DNA of 64,000 nucleotides from Pseudomonas monteilii (GTDB lineage Bacteria > Pseudomonadota > Gammaproteobacteria > Pseudomonadales > Pseudomonadaceae): contig CP013997.1 in the NCBI GenBank assembly GCA_001534745.1, positions 3,968,001 through 4,032,000 on the forward strand, written 5' to 3'. The first letter of the stretch is position 1. Every line of letters begins with the position of its first letter. Both the position numbers and the translations under genes were made by a program. Below are positions 42,295 through 52,759 of the stretch, piece after piece. The notes beneath the pieces are model-generated. The model saw only the letters and a list, made by a program, of their open reading frames with translations, was not told the origin of the DNA and did no database searches.

Positions 42295-43872
42295 TCAGCC
42301 TTCCCGTTCGCCATCGAGCAGACGCCGTAGGTGCAGCGGGTTGGCAGGCTTGAGCGCCTCGGGCAGCAAGGCCTCGGGGAAGCCCTGGTAGCACACCGGA
42401 CGCAGGAAGCGCTGGATGGCCGCCGTGCCCACCGAGGTGCTGCGTGCATCGGAGGTGGCCGGGAACGGCCCACCGTGCACCATGGCATCGCACACCTCGA
42501 CGCCAGTGGGCCAGGCGTTGACCAGGATGCGCCCGGCCTTGCGCTCCAGCGTCGGCAGCAGGGCCTGGGCGCAAGCCAGGTCGCCGTCGTCCAGGTGCAA
42601 GGTGGCCGTCAGCTGCCCTTCCAGGTGCTCGGCGACCTGGCGCATCTGCTCATCGCTGTCGCAGGTCACCAGCAGGGCCGTGGCGCCGAAGATCTCGGCC
42701 TGGAGCGCAGGTTCCTCGAGAAACGCCTGGGCCTGGGTCACGAACAGGTGTGCCTGGCCCTGATTGGGCCCGGTACCCGGCTGCCCCTGGGCTATGCGTT
42801 CGGCCTGGGCCTGGGCGCCCAAGGCCGTCACCCCGGCCTGGTACGCGTCGAAGATCCCGGGCGTGAGCATGGTCTGCGCAGCGCTCTGGTGCAGCGGCTC
42901 GCTCGCACAGGCGATGAACCGTTGCAAGGCCGGGCCCTGCCGGGCGATCAGCAAGCCCGGGTTGGTGCAGAACTGCCCGGCGCCCTGGATCAGCGAGGCG
43001 ACGAACCCTTGGGCCAGGGCATCAGCCCGCGCGCTCAAGGCGGCTTCGAACAGGAACACCGGATTGATCGAGCTCATTTCCGCGTAGACGGGAATGGGCT
43101 CGGGACGCGCCTGCGCCGCCTGGCACAAGGCAAGCCCGCCGCTGCGCGAGCCGGTGAAGCCGACGGCCTTGATACGCGGGTCGCGGACCAGGGCGATGCC
43201 GACCTCGCGTCCGGATCCGTGCAGCAGGGAAAACACCCCTTCCGGCAGGCCACAGGCTTGCACGGCACGGGCCACGGCCTGGCCGACCAGCTCGCTGGTG
43301 CCGGGATGGGCGCCATGGGCCTTGACCACCACCGGGCAGCCGGCCGCCAGGGCCGAGGCGGTGTCGCCGCCGGCCACGGAAAAGGCCAGGGGGAAATTGC
43401 TGGCACCGAACACGGCGACCGGCCCTAGCGCGATGTGCCGCTGGCGCAGATCGGGCCTGGCCAATGGCTGGCGCTCGGGCTGCGCGGTATCGACGCGGAC
43501 GTCGAGCCATTCACCGGCTCGCACGACACGGGCGAAGGTGCGCAGCTGGCCGCAGGTCCGCGCACGCTCGCCCTGGAGACGTGCGGTCGGCAAGCCGGTC
43601 TCGGCCACGGCGCGTTCGATCAGGGCACTGCCCAAGGCTTCGATTTCGTCGGCAAGGGTGTCGAGAAACCGCGCACGGTCTGCCAGCGACGTCTCGCGGT
43701 AGGGGTCGAACGCCGCGTCGGCCAGTGCGCAGGCCTGGTCCACATGGCTTGCGTCGCCACCGGGGTAGACGGGCGCCAGTGCCTGGCCGGTGCTTGGGTC
43801 GATGGCCTGGATGGCCTCACGGGTGCCGGCCACGGGGGTCTGGCCGATCAGCATCTTGCCTGTCAGGGTCAT
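42295..43872 (-). CDS. aldehyde dehydrogenase, 2-oxoglutarate semialdehyde dehydrogenase type
   Basis: A 525-residue NAD(P)-dependent aldehyde dehydrogenase of the longer KGSADH type. Visible are [20 protein letters not shown] (cofactor domain), [27 protein letters not shown], the Glu region [13 protein letters not shown], and the catalytic Cys in [11 protein letters not shown]. The start at 43872 has GGAGG 5 bases before it and gives [10 protein letters not shown], the usual beginning; a longer frame to 44001 is not supported. In hydroxyproline breakdown it converts 2-oxoglutarate semialdehyde to 2-oxoglutarate. Second to last gene of the operon. Confidence 0.9.
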   Translation of the reverse strand: MTLTGKMLIGQTPVAGTREAIQAIDPSTGQALAPVYPGGDASHVDQACALADAAFDPYRETSLADRARFLDTLADEIEALGSALIERAVAETGLPTARLQGERARTCGQLRTFARVVRAGEWLDVRVDTAQPERQPLARPDLRQRHIALGPVAVFGASNFPLAFSVAGGDTASALAAGCPVVVKAHGAHPGTSELVGQAVARAVQACGLPEGVFSLLHGSGREVGIALVRDPRIKAVGFTGSRSGGLALCQAAQARPEPIPVYAEMSSINPVFLFEAALSARADALAQGFVASLIQGAGQFCTNPGLLIARQGPALQRFIACASEPLHQSAAQTMLTPGIFDAYQAGVTALGAQAQAERIAQGQPGTGPNQGQAHLFVTQAQAFLEEPALQAEIFGATALLVTCDSDEQMRQVAEHLEGQLTATLHLDDGDLACAQALLPTLERKAGRILVNAWPTGVEVCDAMVHGGPFPATSDARSTSVGTAAIQRFLRPVCYQGFPEALLPEALKPANPLHLRRLLDGEREG

Positions 43873-43925
43873 GGAGCCTCCAGTCGAATTCAAGAATGGG
43901 GAGCCGCCTGGCGGCCCCCGGATCG

Positions 43926-44873
43926 TCAGGCGACGTTCTGCTGCGCCGACCAGTCGGCGTACCAGGTGCGGAACAACGCGTACTGCTGCTCGGCGTAGCA
44001 ACGCTGGGCCTCGCTGAGCACATCACTGGCGTTGAAGTGCAGGCCGTATTCGGTGTCGCCGTTGAGCACCATCAGGTGCTTGTAATACAGCACCAGGTCG
44101 CAGCCTTCATCGAACGACGAGAGCACTGCCAGGGCGGCTTCCAGCTCCCGCGCCAGGCGCCGTGCGCGGGCATCGCCTTTGGCCGCCTGCTTGCTCAGGC
44201 TCACCAGGTGCAGTACTTCGCGTGGCAGGGCGTTGCCGATGCCGGTGATGGCGCCGGTGGCGTTGCAATTGACGAAGCCATGCACGACCTGGGTGTCGAC
44301 CCCGACCATCAGGGTCACGTCGTCGTCCTGGGAGGTGATGTGCTCGGCGGCATAGCGCAGGTCGGCAGCGCCGCCGAACTCCTTGAAGCCGATCAGGTTG
44401 GGGAACTCACGGCGCAGCGCGAAGAACAGGTCGGCGCGGGTGGCGAAGCCGTAGTAGGGGCTGTTGTAGATCACCGCCGGCAGCGTCGGCGCGGCGGCCA
44501 GGATGGCGGAAAAGTGATGCTGCTGGGCGATGGGCGAGGCGCCGCGGCTGAGCACGCGCGGAATGACCATCAGGCCGGCGGCGCCGACCTGGGCCGCATG
44601 GGCCGCGTGGGCCACCGCTTCACGGGTATTGACCGCTCCGGTGCCGACGATGGTCGGCACACCGGCCGCCACCAGGCGCGCCACGCCTTCCTGGCGCTCG
44701 GCCTCGGTCAGCAGGGGCCAGTCGCCCATCGAACCGCAGTACACCACCGCGCTCATGCCGGCCTCGATCAGCTCACGGCCCTTGCGCACCAGGGCGTCGA
44801 AGTCCGGTGTGCGGTCCGGGGTGCAAGGGGTCATCAGGGCGGGCATGGTGCCGGTGAAGATGCTGGTGTTCAT
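43926..44873 (-). CDS. lhpC: pyrroline-4-hydroxy-2-carboxylate deaminase (DHDPS family)
   Basis: A 315-residue member of the dihydrodipicolinate synthase family. The TIM barrel is seen in [20 protein letters not shown] at the start, [18 protein letters not shown] (the substrate loop, here GSMGDW), YNSPYYG with the conserved Tyr, and [13 protein letters not shown] carrying the Schiff-base lysine near 170. The operon context identifies it as the deaminase that opens and deaminates the pyrroline to 2-oxoglutarate semialdehyde, rather than DapA. The gap to the dehydrogenase gene is 53 bases and contains a small GC-rich hairpin. Confidence 0.9.
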   Translation of the reverse strand: MNTSIFTGTMPALMTPCTPDRTPDFDALVRKGRELIEAGMSAVVYCGSMGDWPLLTEAERQEGVARLVAAGVPTIVGTGAVNTREAVAHAAHAAQVGAAGLMVIPRVLSRGASPIAQQHHFSAILAAAPTLPAVIYNSPYYGFATRADLFFALRREFPNLIGFKEFGGAADLRYAAEHITSQDDDVTLMVGVDTQVVHGFVNCNATGAITGIGNALPREVLHLVSLSKQAAKGDARARRLARELEAALAVLSSFDEGCDLVLYYKHLMVLNGDTEYGLHFNASDVLSEAQRCYAEQQYALFRTWYADWSAQQNVA

Positions 44874-44910
44874 GGTTGTCGCTCCTCGTGGTCGTGTGGG
44901 AAGGCCGGGG

Positions 44911-45837
44911 TCAGATGCCCCAGGCGAAAGGGTCTTGCTCGTCGATCAGCAGCGTGCTGTCGGCGGTCAGGTGCGCCCGCCCGGTGATGAAGGGGCGAAT
45001 GCGTTCACCGTCGCGCTCGTAGCGGCCCTGGAACCGGCTGCCGGTGATGCTGGCCTGGACCCAGGTCTGACCGGGGGCGAGCTTGCCGTCGGCGGCCAGG
45101 CAGGCCAGCTTGGCGCTGGTACCGGTGCCGCAAGGCGAGCGGTCATAGGCCTTGCCTGGGCACATCACGAAATTGCGGCTGTCGGCCTCGGCGTCGTCGG
45201 CGAACAGCTCGACATGGTCGATGGGCGCACCGTGTTCGCCGGTGATGCCCTGGGCGGCGAGTGCTTCGAGCAAGGCCCAGGTGTACGCGGTGAGGGCCTC
45301 GCGGTTGTCCAGCGTGAGCGACTGGCCGTGCTCGGCGACCAGGAAGAACCAGTTGCCGCCCCAGGCGATGTCGCCATGCACCACGCCATGGCCCGGCAGC
45401 TCGACGGCCACCTGCTGGCGGTAGCGGTAGGACGGCACGTTGCCGACGGTGACGGCGCCGTCCTCGTGCAGGGTGGCGCTCACCTGGCCGACCGGGGTGT
45501 CGATCAGGTGCACGCCGGGGACGATCAGCCCCAGGTGCTGCAGCGAGGCGATCAGCCCGATGGTGCCGTGACCGCACATGTTCAGGTAACCGGCGTTGTT
45601 GAAGAAGATCACCCCGCACGTGGCGTCGGACGATACCGGCGGGCTGTACAGCGCGCCCACCAGCACGTCGTTGCCCCGTGGCTCCAGCAGACAGGCCCGC
45701 CGCCAGTGGTCGTGCTGCTCGCTCAACTCATCGCGCTGCTGGGCCATGTCGCGCCCGTACAGGGTGGGAAAGCCGTTCATGACCAGCCGCGTGGGCTCGC
45801 CGCCGGTGTGGGAATCGATGACGTGGATGCGTTTCAT
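44911..45837 (-). CDS. 4-hydroxyproline 2-epimerase
   Basis: A 308-residue proline-racemase-fold enzyme. The catalytic pair is Cys-Cys: [11 protein letters not shown] (Cys near 88) and [11 protein letters not shown] (Cys near 236). Two cysteines mark epimerases and racemases, whereas hydroxyproline dehydratases have Thr in the second place. The N-terminus [17 protein letters not shown] is characteristic. It converts trans-4-hydroxy-L-proline to cis-4-hydroxy-D-proline, the entry step of the pathway, and corresponds to HypRE of P. putida in the same gene order. Length is typical. Confidence 0.95.
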   Translation of the reverse strand: MKRIHVIDSHTGGEPTRLVMNGFPTLYGRDMAQQRDELSEQHDHWRRACLLEPRGNDVLVGALYSPPVSSDATCGVIFFNNAGYLNMCGHGTIGLIASLQHLGLIVPGVHLIDTPVGQVSATLHEDGAVTVGNVPSYRYRQQVAVELPGHGVVHGDIAWGGNWFFLVAEHGQSLTLDNREALTAYTWALLEALAAQGITGEHGAPIDHVELFADDAEADSRNFVMCPGKAYDRSPCGTGTSAKLACLAADGKLAPGQTWVQASITGSRFQGRYERDGERIRPFITGRAHLTADSTLLIDEQDPFAWGI

Positions 45838-45868
45838 GGGCGTGTCCTGTGCAAGAAGCTCGAGCGTT

Positions 45869-47485
45869 TCAAGAGGCCGTGGCCGCAGCGCGTGGCGTGG
45901 CTACCCGTTCGGCGTCGGTTTCGCTTTCATCGTCGCTGTCCAGCCGCACCAGGTGCGCCGGTACGCCGGTGGCCGCGCCCCAGTAGTAGATGCCCAGGGC
46001 GCAGACGGCCACGATCAGGGTGTCCGCCGGATGGCCGATGACGCCCAGGCCGCCGAAGCTGCCCAGCCAGGACAGCAGGATGGTCACGGCGTAGAAGCCG
46101 ATCAGCCATGCCGAGCTGCGCACCTGCTGGGCTAGCGACAGGTGCTCGGTGGGCACGAAGCGGGCGCACAGCAGGTACAGCCCGAACATCACGATCTGCA
46201 GGGCCAGCAGCCAGGACACGGTCTTCCAGCCGGACCAGTACACGATCAGCGCGGCGATGATGAACGACAGGGGGCCGAGCACGCCCATGCCCATGACCCG
46301 GAACGGGCGCGGCAGGTCGGGGGCGTTGCGGCGCAGCGCGGCGACGGTGACCGGGGCCACGGCGTAGCTCAGCACCAGTGCGGCCGAAACCACGTTGATC
46401 AGCGCTTCCCAGGACGGGAACGGCAGCGTCCAGAACACCGACAGCGCAAACGTCAGCCACAGGGCCGGCCGCGGGATGCCGGACTCGGCGTCGATGCGGG
46501 TGAAGTAGCGGAAGAAGGTGCCGGTCTGGGCCCAGCCGTAGATCACGCGCGGGGTGGCGTTCATGTAGATGTTGCCGCAGCCGCTCGGCGAGATCACCGC
46601 ATCGGCCACCACCAGGTAGGCCAGCCAGCCGACGCCCAGGGCCAGGGCGATGTCGCGGTATGGCAGCGCCAGCGCCTGGGTCACGCCGGCCCAGCCGTCG
46701 ACCAGCATCTCGGTCGGTACGCTGCCGAGGAAGGCCAGTTGCAGCAGGGCATAGATCGCCGTGGACAGCAGCACCGAGAGGATCAGCGCGATGGGGATGG
46801 TGCGCTGCGGGTTCTTCACCTCGCTGGCGACCGAAATGATCGGTGTCAGCCCGAGGTAGGCGAAGATGATGCCGCCGGCCGACACGGCCATTTCCACCCC
46901 GGACAGGCCGAACGGCGCGAAGCCTTGGACCTCGAAGTTTTCCGGTTTGAAGAAGGTGAACAGCACGCCGATCACCAGCAGCGGCACGATGAACTTGAAC
47001 ACGCTGATCAGGTTGTTGGCCTTGGCGAAGGTCTTCACGCTGCGGTAGTTGAGGAAGAAGAACAGCCCCAGCAAGGCGAACTGCACCAGCCATCCCAGGA
47101 CGGTCGGGTCACTGGAGCCGGTCTTGGTCAGCGCGGGGAACCAGGCGGCGGCGTATTGCCGCGAGGCCACCACTTCGATGGCGATCAGGCTGGAGAACGC
47201 GATCAGGGTGATGAAGCCCATCAGGTAGCCGAGCAACGGACCGTGGGAGTACACCGGGTAGCGCACCACGCCGCCGGCGCGTGGCAAGGCGGCGCCCAGC
47301 TCGCAATAGACGATGCCCAGCAAGAGCACGGCAAAGCCACCGAGGAACCAGGAGAGGATGCCGGCCGGCCCGGCGATGGCCGAGACGTGGCTGGCCGCGA
47401 ACAGCCAGCCGGAGCCGAAGATGGCGCCCAGGCCGATGAAGGTGAGGTCCAGCAGGGACAGCTGTTTCTTGAATTTGCCTGACAT
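45869..47485 (-). CDS. APC family amino acid permease, probable hydroxyproline transporter
   Basis: A 538-residue integral membrane protein with about 12-14 hydrophobic helices. The amino acid-polyamine-organocation signature is at the start ([20 protein letters not shown]), with [19 protein letters not shown] near the middle. The C-terminal tail is acidic and hydrophilic ([15 protein letters not shown]). As first gene of the hydroxyproline operon it should import hydroxyproline or a related compound. It is divergent from the AraC-type regulator across a 325-base gap. The substrate is inferred from context only. Confidence 0.85.
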   Translation of the reverse strand: MSGKFKKQLSLLDLTFIGLGAIFGSGWLFAASHVSAIAGPAGILSWFLGGFAVLLLGIVYCELGAALPRAGGVVRYPVYSHGPLLGYLMGFITLIAFSSLIAIEVVASRQYAAAWFPALTKTGSSDPTVLGWLVQFALLGLFFFLNYRSVKTFAKANNLISVFKFIVPLLVIGVLFTFFKPENFEVQGFAPFGLSGVEMAVSAGGIIFAYLGLTPIISVASEVKNPQRTIPIALILSVLLSTAIYALLQLAFLGSVPTEMLVDGWAGVTQALALPYRDIALALGVGWLAYLVVADAVISPSGCGNIYMNATPRVIYGWAQTGTFFRYFTRIDAESGIPRPALWLTFALSVFWTLPFPSWEALINVVSAALVLSYAVAPVTVAALRRNAPDLPRPFRVMGMGVLGPLSFIIAALIVYWSGWKTVSWLLALQIVMFGLYLLCARFVPTEHLSLAQQVRSSAWLIGFYAVTILLSWLGSFGGLGVIGHPADTLIVAVCALGIYYWGAATGVPAHLVRLDSDDESETDAERVATPRAAATAS

Positions 47486-47810
47486 GAGTTCGCCTTTTTG
47501 TTGGTTATTGGATAGGCAGGTCTGTCACGAAAAACGGTGTGGCGTGCCGCGTTGTCATGGGAGGGGCGGCTTGCGTGGGACATAGCGTGAACCGAAGCGG
47601 GATTGGGTTCTTGATGGTTTTCCACGGCGGGGAAGACGAAATCGGCACAGTGTCAGAAAAGACTGGCGATCGTCTGGGGAGGATGGCTAGGCTGTAGGCC
47701 TTGTCGCACGAGGGCTGTAGCGCCACGAAGCTTGCCCGTCAGAGGGCGGGCGCCCGAGCGTCCTTGTGCAGAGGCTTTCGAACAGGCTGGACCGCACCGA
47801 GACGAACCGC
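47486..47810. other. divergent control region of the hydroxyproline operon
   Basis: About 325 bases between permease and regulator starts. It must hold both promoters and the AraC sites, but I cannot assign -35/-10 boxes. A partly symmetrical AGTGTCAGAAAAGACTG near 47656-47672 is one candidate regulator site. No gene is supported. Confidence 0.4.
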
Positions 47811-48596
47811 ATGCCTGCCAGCACCCTGGAACACCTGTACCGCGGCCTGGACCAGCACCGCCCTGCCTCGCTCGAGGCCTTGCTGGGCGGTGTCGTGCTG
47901 CTGTTGCCCATCCTCGACGCCCTTCCGAGTGCCGCGATCTTCATCAAGGACCTCGACGCCCGCTACGTGCTGGCCAACCACACCCTGGTGCGGCGCTGCG
48001 GCCTCAAGGACCTGGCGCCGCTGCTGGGCAAGACCAGTGCCGAGGTATTCCCGGCGCAACTGGGGCCGGGCTATACCGAGCAGGATCGACGCGTGCTCGA
48101 GCAAGGGCTGGTGCTGGAAGACCAACTGGAGCTGCACCTGTACGGCAGCCGCGAGGCCGGCTGGTGCCTGACCCACAAGCGTGCGTTGCACGACGCGAGC
48201 GGCGCCATCATCGGCCTGGTCGGCACCTCGGTCGATCTCGAGTCGGCGGCCGATACGCACCCGGCGTACCAACGCCTGGCGGCGGTGGACGAGCACATCC
48301 GCCAGCATTTTCACCGGCCGATCAGCCTGCGCGAACTGACGCGGATCGCGGGCTTGTCGGTGGCGCAGCTGGAACGCTACTGCAAACGGATCTTCCACCT
48401 CACGCCACGGCAGATGATCCACAAGGCGCGCCTGGAGCAGGCCCATCGGTTGCTGCACACCGACGTGCCGATCACCGAGGTGGCGATGCAGTGCGGGTAT
48501 ACGGACCACAGTGCGTTCAGCCGTCAGTTCAAGCAGCTGACGGGGTTTACGCCGCGGCAGTATCGGCAGGCGACGGGGGGTGGGGGCGGGACGTGA
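47811..48596 (+). CDS. AraC-family regulator with N-terminal PAS domain
   Basis: A 261-residue regulator. A PAS-like sensor spans about 30-145: LPSAAIFIKDLDARYVLANH, a middle part, and ASGAIIGLVGTSVDLE. The AraC DNA-binding domain spans 155-255 with two helix-turn-helix units (ISLRELTRIAGLSVAQLERY and ITEVAMQCGYTDHSAFSRQF) and the end FTPRQYRQ. I prefer the ATG at 47811; an in-frame GTG at 47766 would add 15 residues. It is divergent from the hydroxyproline operon and is the likely activator of it. The ligand of the PAS domain is unknown, presumably hydroxyproline or a pathway intermediate. Confidence 0.88.
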   Translation: MPASTLEHLYRGLDQHRPASLEALLGGVVLLLPILDALPSAAIFIKDLDARYVLANHTLVRRCGLKDLAPLLGKTSAEVFPAQLGPGYTEQDRRVLEQGLVLEDQLELHLYGSREAGWCLTHKRALHDASGAIIGLVGTSVDLESAADTHPAYQRLAAVDEHIRQHFHRPISLRELTRIAGLSVAQLERYCKRIFHLTPRQMIHKARLEQAHRLLHTDVPITEVAMQCGYTDHSAFSRQFKQLTGFTPRQYRQATGGGGGT

Positions 48597-48697
48597 GGTA
48601 CACGCTGCAAGGCAGAGCCGCTTTGCGACCCATGGCAGCGGGCTCGGCGCGCCAGCAGAGGCCGCTCAGACGCTCGGCTACTTTTCTGGAGGCAAAG

Positions 48698-48729
48698 AAA
48701 AAGGGCATCTCAGTCGAGATGCCCTTTTT
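48698..48729. terminator. terminator of the tRNA operon and the AraC gene
   Basis: A perfect 14-bp hairpin, AAAAAGGGCATCTC with GAGATGCCCTTTTT, loop AGTC. T tracts flank it on both strands, so it can stop the tRNA operon (minus) and the regulator gene (plus). Confidence 0.9.
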
Positions 48730-48732
48730 ACA

Positions 48733-48808
48733 TGGTGGGTCGTGTAGGATTCGAACCTACGACCAATTGGTTAAAAGCCAACTGCTCTACCAACTGAGCT
48801 AACGACCC
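48733..48808 (-). tRNA. tRNA-Lys(TTT)
   Basis: A 76-base tRNA with encoded CCA. Acceptor GGGTCGT, D-arm GCTCAGTTGGTAGAGC, anticodon loop CTTTTAA (TTT), T-arm GGTTCGAATCC. Last gene of the Asn-Pro-Lys operon. Confidence 0.97.
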
Positions 48809-48814
48809 GGAAAA

Positions 48815-48891
48815 TGGTCGGGGTGAGGGGATTCGAACTCCTGACATCCTGCTCCCAAAGCAGGCGCGCTACCGGACTGCGCTACACCCCG
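48815..48891 (-). tRNA. tRNA-Pro(TGG)
   Basis: A 77-base tRNA with encoded CCA. Acceptor CGGGGTG, D-arm GCGCAGTCCGGTAGCGC, anticodon loop TTTGGGA (TGG), T-arm AGTTCGAAT. Spacers to its neighbours are 4 and 6 bases. Confidence 0.97.
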
Positions 48892-48895
48892 AAAT

Positions 48896-48971
48896 TGGCT
48901 CCGCGACCTGGACTCGAACCAGGGACCCAATGATTAACAGTCATTTGCTCTACCGACTGAGCTATCGCGGA
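48896..48971 (-). tRNA. tRNA-Asn(GTT)
   Basis: A 76-base tRNA with encoded CCA. Acceptor TCCGCGA, D-arm GCTCAGTCGGTAGAGC, anticodon loop CTGTTAA (GTT), T-arm GGTTCGAGTCC. First gene of the operon, 90 bases downstream of a strong promoter. Confidence 0.97.
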
Positions 48972-49060
48972 ACTGCACTTCGTATTTCCGATTTCGAAGT
49001 CTGTATCACTTCGTGCTCTTCGACTGCCGCATCGCTGCGTTCATGTCTCCGAGGCGACGT

Positions 49061-49088
49061 ATTCTACATCCTTCAAACCGCTTGTCAA
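49061..49088 (-). promoter_or_regulatory. sigma-70 promoter of the tRNA operon
   Basis: On the minus strand TTGACA and TAGAAT are separated by 16 bases. The GC-rich stretch after the -10 box (ACGTCGCC) resembles the discriminator of stable-RNA promoters. Confidence 0.8.
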
Positions 49089-49243
49089 CACTTAATTTGC
49101 TTTCAACTGATTGATTTGCAAATCGTTTTCAGATCCCGTTACCGCTGGTGATCTGCTTAGTGCCTGACAGCGGGGCGCATGTTAAGACCACTCGAAGGCA
49201 AATGCAAACTTTTTTTTCATTACGAACAACACGTTATCCCCGT

Positions 49244-49283
49244 CCTGGCCGCAACCCCCGTAAATACGCGGTGTGCGGCCAGG
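49244..49283 (-). terminator. hairpin downstream of clpB
   Basis: CCTGGCCGCA (49244-49253) pairs perfectly with TGCGGCCAGG (49274-49283), starting 9 bases after the clpB stop. The loop is 20 bases and no T tract follows, so strength is uncertain. Confidence 0.55.
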
Positions 49284-49291
49284 GGGAGCGG

Positions 49292-51856
49292 TCAGACGAA
49301 GGCGATTTCGTCGTTCTCGACCCGGGCGGTGATCTCGGCGCCTGGCAGGAACTGCCCGGACAGGATCAGCTGCGCCAGCGGGTTTTCGATCCAGCGCTGG
49401 ATGGCACGCTTGAGCGGACGTGCGCCGTACACCGGGTCGTAGCCCACGGCAATCAGCTTGTCCAAGGCCTCGGGGCTGAGCGTCAGGCGCAGGTCGCGTT
49501 CGGCCAGTCGGCTGCGCAGGCGGCCAAGCTGGATCTGGGTGATACCAGCAATCTGCTCGCGGCCCAGCGGCTCGAACACCACCACTTCGTCGATCCGGTT
49601 GATGAACTCCGGACGGAAATGCGCACCCACCGCGTCCATCACCGCCGCACGCTGGGCTTCACGGTCGCCCACCAGCTCCTGGATCTGCGCCGAGCCCAGG
49701 TTCGAGGTCATGACGATGACCGTGTTGCGCAGATCGACCGTACGCCCGTGGCTGTCGGTCAGGCGCCCATCTTCCAACACTTGCAGCAGTACGTTGAACA
49801 CGTCGGGGTGCGCCTTCTCCACCTCGTCGAGCAGCACCACCGAATACGGCTTGCGGCGCACGGCCTCGGTCAGGTAACCGCCCTCCTCGTAGCCCACGTA
49901 GCCGGGCGGTGCGCCGATCAAGCGGGCCACGGAATGCTTCTCCATGAACTCGGACATGTCGATTCGGATCATCGCCTCTTCGGTGTCGAACAGGAACTCC
50001 GCCAGGGCCTTGCACAGCTCGGTCTTGCCGACCCCGGTCGGGCCGAGGAACAGGAAGGAGCCACTCGGGCGGTTCGGGTCTGACAACCCCGCACGTGAGC
50101 GACGCACGGCATTGGCCACGGCGGTGACGGCCTCGTTCTGGCCGATCACCCGCTCGTGCAGCAGGTCTTCCATGTGCAGCAGCTTTTCACGCTCGCCTTC
50201 GAGCATCTTCGACACCGGAATCCCGGTCCACTTGGAGACCACCTCGGCGATCTCTTCCTCGGTCACCTTGTTGCGCAGCAGCTGGTTGTCGGTCTTGCCG
50301 TGCTGGTCGACCATCTGCAGGCTGCGTTCCAGATCAGGGATGACGCCATACTGCAGCTCGGCCATGCGGTTGAGGTCACCCCGACGGCGCGCGGTTTCCA
50401 GCTCCTGGCGAGACTGCTCGATCTTCTGCTGGATCTGCGCCGACCCCTGCACCTCGGCCTTTTCCGACGCCCAGATTTCTTCCAGGTCGGAATACTCGCG
50501 CTCCAGACGGGCGATTTCCTCGGTCAGCTTCTCCAGGCGCTTCTTGGCGGCCTCGTCGTCTTCCTTCTTCAGGGCCTGGGATTCGACCTTCAGCTGGATC
50601 AGACGACGTTCCAGGCGATCGAGCACCTCGGGCTTGGAGTCGATTTCCATGCGGATGCGGCTGGCCGCTTCGTCGATCAGGTCGATGGCCTTGTCGGGCA
50701 ACTGCCGGTCGGTGATGTAGCGGTGGCTCAGCTTGGCCGCCGCGATGATTGCACCATCGGTGATCGCCACCTTGTGGTGGACCTCATAGCGCTCCTTGAG
50801 GCCACGCAGGATGGCGATGGTGTCTTCTTCGCTCGGCTCCTCGACCAGCACCTTCTGGAAGCGACGCTCGAGGGCGGCGTCCTTCTCGATGTACTGACGG
50901 TACTCGTTGAGCGTGGTGGCGCCGACGCAGTGCAGCTCGCCACGGGCCAGGGCCGGCTTGAGCATGTTGCCCGCGTCCATGGCGCCCTCGCCCTTGCCGG
51001 CGCCGACCATGGTGTGCAGCTCGTCGATGAACAGGATGATCTGCCCTTCCTGCTTGGACAGCTCGTTGAGCAGCGACTTGAGGCGTTCTTCGAACTCGCC
51101 GCGGTACTTGGCGCCGGCGATCAGGGCACCCATGTCCAGCGCCAGCAGACGCTTGCCCTTGAGCCCATCGGGTACCTCGCCATTGATGATGCGCTGGGCC
51201 AGGCCTTCGGCGATGGCGGTCTTGCCCACGCCAGGTTCGCCGATCAGTACCGGGTTGTTCTTGGTCCGGCGCTGCAGCACCTGCACGGTACGGCGGATCT
51301 CGTCGTCACGGCCGATCACCGGGTCGAGCTTGCCTTCTTCGGCGCGCTTGGTCAGGTCGACGGTGTACTTGTCCAGGGCCTGGCGTGACTCTTCGGCGTT
51401 CGGGTCGTTGACGGCGGCGCCACCGCGCAGGTTGCTGATGGCGTTTTCCAGGGCCTTCTTGCTCACGCCCTGGGCCAGCAGCAGCTTGCCGAGCTTGCTG
51501 TTCTCGTCCATGGCGGCGAGCAGCACCAGCTCGCTGGAGATGAACTGGTCGCCCTTCTGCTGGGCCAGACGATCGGCCTGGTTCAGCAGGCGCGCCAGGT
51601 CCTGGGACATGTTCACGTCGCCCGTAGGGTTCTGGATCTTCGGCAGTTGGTCGAGTTCTTTGGTCAGCGCCTGGCGCAAGGCGGCGATGTCGAAGCCGAC
51701 TTGCATGAGCAGCGGCTTGATCGAGCCGCCTTGCTGTTCGATCAGGGCCTGCATCAGGTGCACGGGCTCGATGGCCGGATGGTCCAGGCCGACGGCGACG
51801 GATTGGGCGTCGGACAACGCCAACTGCAACTTGCTGGTCAAACGGTCTATACGCAT
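49292..51856 (-). CDS. clpB: ATP-dependent disaggregase ClpB
   Basis: An 854-residue Hsp100 chaperone. The N-domain ([24 protein letters not shown]) is followed by AAA domain 1 with [13 protein letters not shown] near 205, a coiled-coil M-domain at about 410-530, and AAA domain 2 with [14 protein letters not shown] near 605. Walker B and Arg-finger regions look normal and the length is standard. It rescues aggregated proteins together with DnaK. A heat-shock (sigma-32) promoter lies at 51931-51958 and GGAAGG precedes the ATG. It is downstream of pgeF on the same strand but separated by 162 bases with its own promoter. Confidence 0.97.
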   Translation of the reverse strand: MRIDRLTSKLQLALSDAQSVAVGLDHPAIEPVHLMQALIEQQGGSIKPLLMQVGFDIAALRQALTKELDQLPKIQNPTGDVNMSQDLARLLNQADRLAQQKGDQFISSELVLLAAMDENSKLGKLLLAQGVSKKALENAISNLRGGAAVNDPNAEESRQALDKYTVDLTKRAEEGKLDPVIGRDDEIRRTVQVLQRRTKNNPVLIGEPGVGKTAIAEGLAQRIINGEVPDGLKGKRLLALDMGALIAGAKYRGEFEERLKSLLNELSKQEGQIILFIDELHTMVGAGKGEGAMDAGNMLKPALARGELHCVGATTLNEYRQYIEKDAALERRFQKVLVEEPSEEDTIAILRGLKERYEVHHKVAITDGAIIAAAKLSHRYITDRQLPDKAIDLIDEAASRIRMEIDSKPEVLDRLERRLIQLKVESQALKKEDDEAAKKRLEKLTEEIARLEREYSDLEEIWASEKAEVQGSAQIQQKIEQSRQELETARRRGDLNRMAELQYGVIPDLERSLQMVDQHGKTDNQLLRNKVTEEEIAEVVSKWTGIPVSKMLEGEREKLLHMEDLLHERVIGQNEAVTAVANAVRRSRAGLSDPNRPSGSFLFLGPTGVGKTELCKALAEFLFDTEEAMIRIDMSEFMEKHSVARLIGAPPGYVGYEEGGYLTEAVRRKPYSVVLLDEVEKAHPDVFNVLLQVLEDGRLTDSHGRTVDLRNTVIVMTSNLGSAQIQELVGDREAQRAAVMDAVGAHFRPEFINRIDEVVVFEPLGREQIAGITQIQLGRLRSRLAERDLRLTLSPEALDKLIAVGYDPVYGARPLKRAIQRWIENPLAQLILSGQFLPGAEITARVENDEIAFV

Positions 51857-51930
51857 GGTTGTACCTTCCTGTGACGGCAGGTCGAAGCGACGAATACACC
51901 TGTTGGACGAACCTGCCAGAGATAACCTGT

Positions 51931-51958
51931 AGATAAGGCTGATTGTGGAAGATTCAAG
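51931..51958 (-). promoter_or_regulatory. sigma-32 heat-shock promoter of clpB
   Basis: On the minus strand CTTGAAT and CCTTATCT are separated by 13 bases, close to the consensus CTTGAAA and CCCCATNT. The position, 75 bases before the ATG, fits. Confidence 0.7.
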
Positions 51959-52018
51959 CGCGCTGGCATTGATCTGGCGCAGCCCGGGACCGTTTGAAGG
52001 CGGCCCAGCCAGGCAGGA

Positions 52019-52759
52019 TCAGCGGGGATCGAGCCAGATCAGCGAGGCGAAGCGGCCGCCGTGGGGGTCGCGGCGGTAGGAGAAGAAACGCGGGTCGGTG
52101 ACGGTGCAGAAACCGCCGCCGTAGACGGCAGTGATGCCCAAGGCGGCCAATCGGATGCGCGCCAGGCGATAGAGGTCGGCCATCAGCTTGCCGGGTCGCT
52201 CACCGGGCACGAAGGCGTCGGCGGCCTCGGGATGCGTCGCCACGAAGGCATCACGCACCTCCGGGCCGACCTCGAACGCACCCGGGCCGATGGCCGGGCC
52301 CAGCCAGACCAGCAGGTCGTCGGCCGGCACGCCCAGGCGGTTCACGGTCGCCTCCAGCACACCGCCCGCCAACCCACGCCAACCGGCATGAGCGGCGGCC
52401 ACTCGGGTACCGGCGCGATCACAGAACAGCACGGGCAGGCAGTCGGCGGTCATCACGGCGCAGGCGATGCCGGGGCGCTCGGTCCAGCTGGCGTCGGCTT
52501 CGTCCACCCTGCCCGGATCGGCGTCGGCCACCACCATGCCGTGGACCTGCTTGAGCCAGGCGGGCCGGATGGCGAATGCGTCGCTCAGGCGGCGACGGTT
52601 CTCGGCGACCGCGACGGGGTCATCCCCGACATGGTCACCCAGATTGAAGGTGTCGTAGGGCGGCCGACTGACGCCGCCCTCACGTGTCGTGACACAGGCG
52701 CGCACCGAGGCCGGAGCCGGCCAGTCGGGCAACAGCAGCGCCTGCGCCAGGCCGTTCAT
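52019..52759 (-). CDS. pgeF: peptidoglycan editing factor PgeF (YfiH family)
   Basis: A 246-residue member of the multicopper-oxidase-like YfiH/YlmD family. The metal-binding residues are visible: KQVHG (His), TADCLPVLFCD (Cys) and AAHAGWRGLAGG (His). PgeF removes wrongly incorporated L-Ser from UDP-MurNAc precursors; homologues were earlier called laccases or nucleoside phosphorylases. Its ATG overlaps the rluD stop (ATGA), a linkage conserved in gammaproteobacteria. Confidence 0.93.
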   Translation of the reverse strand: MNGLAQALLLPDWPAPASVRACVTTREGGVSRPPYDTFNLGDHVGDDPVAVAENRRRLSDAFAIRPAWLKQVHGMVVADADPGRVDEADASWTERPGIACAVMTADCLPVLFCDRAGTRVAAAHAGWRGLAGGVLEATVNRLGVPADDLLVWLGPAIGPGAFEVGPEVRDAFVATHPEAADAFVPGERPGKLMADLYRLARIRLAALGITAVYGGGFCTVTDPRFFSYRRDPHGGRFASLIWLDPR

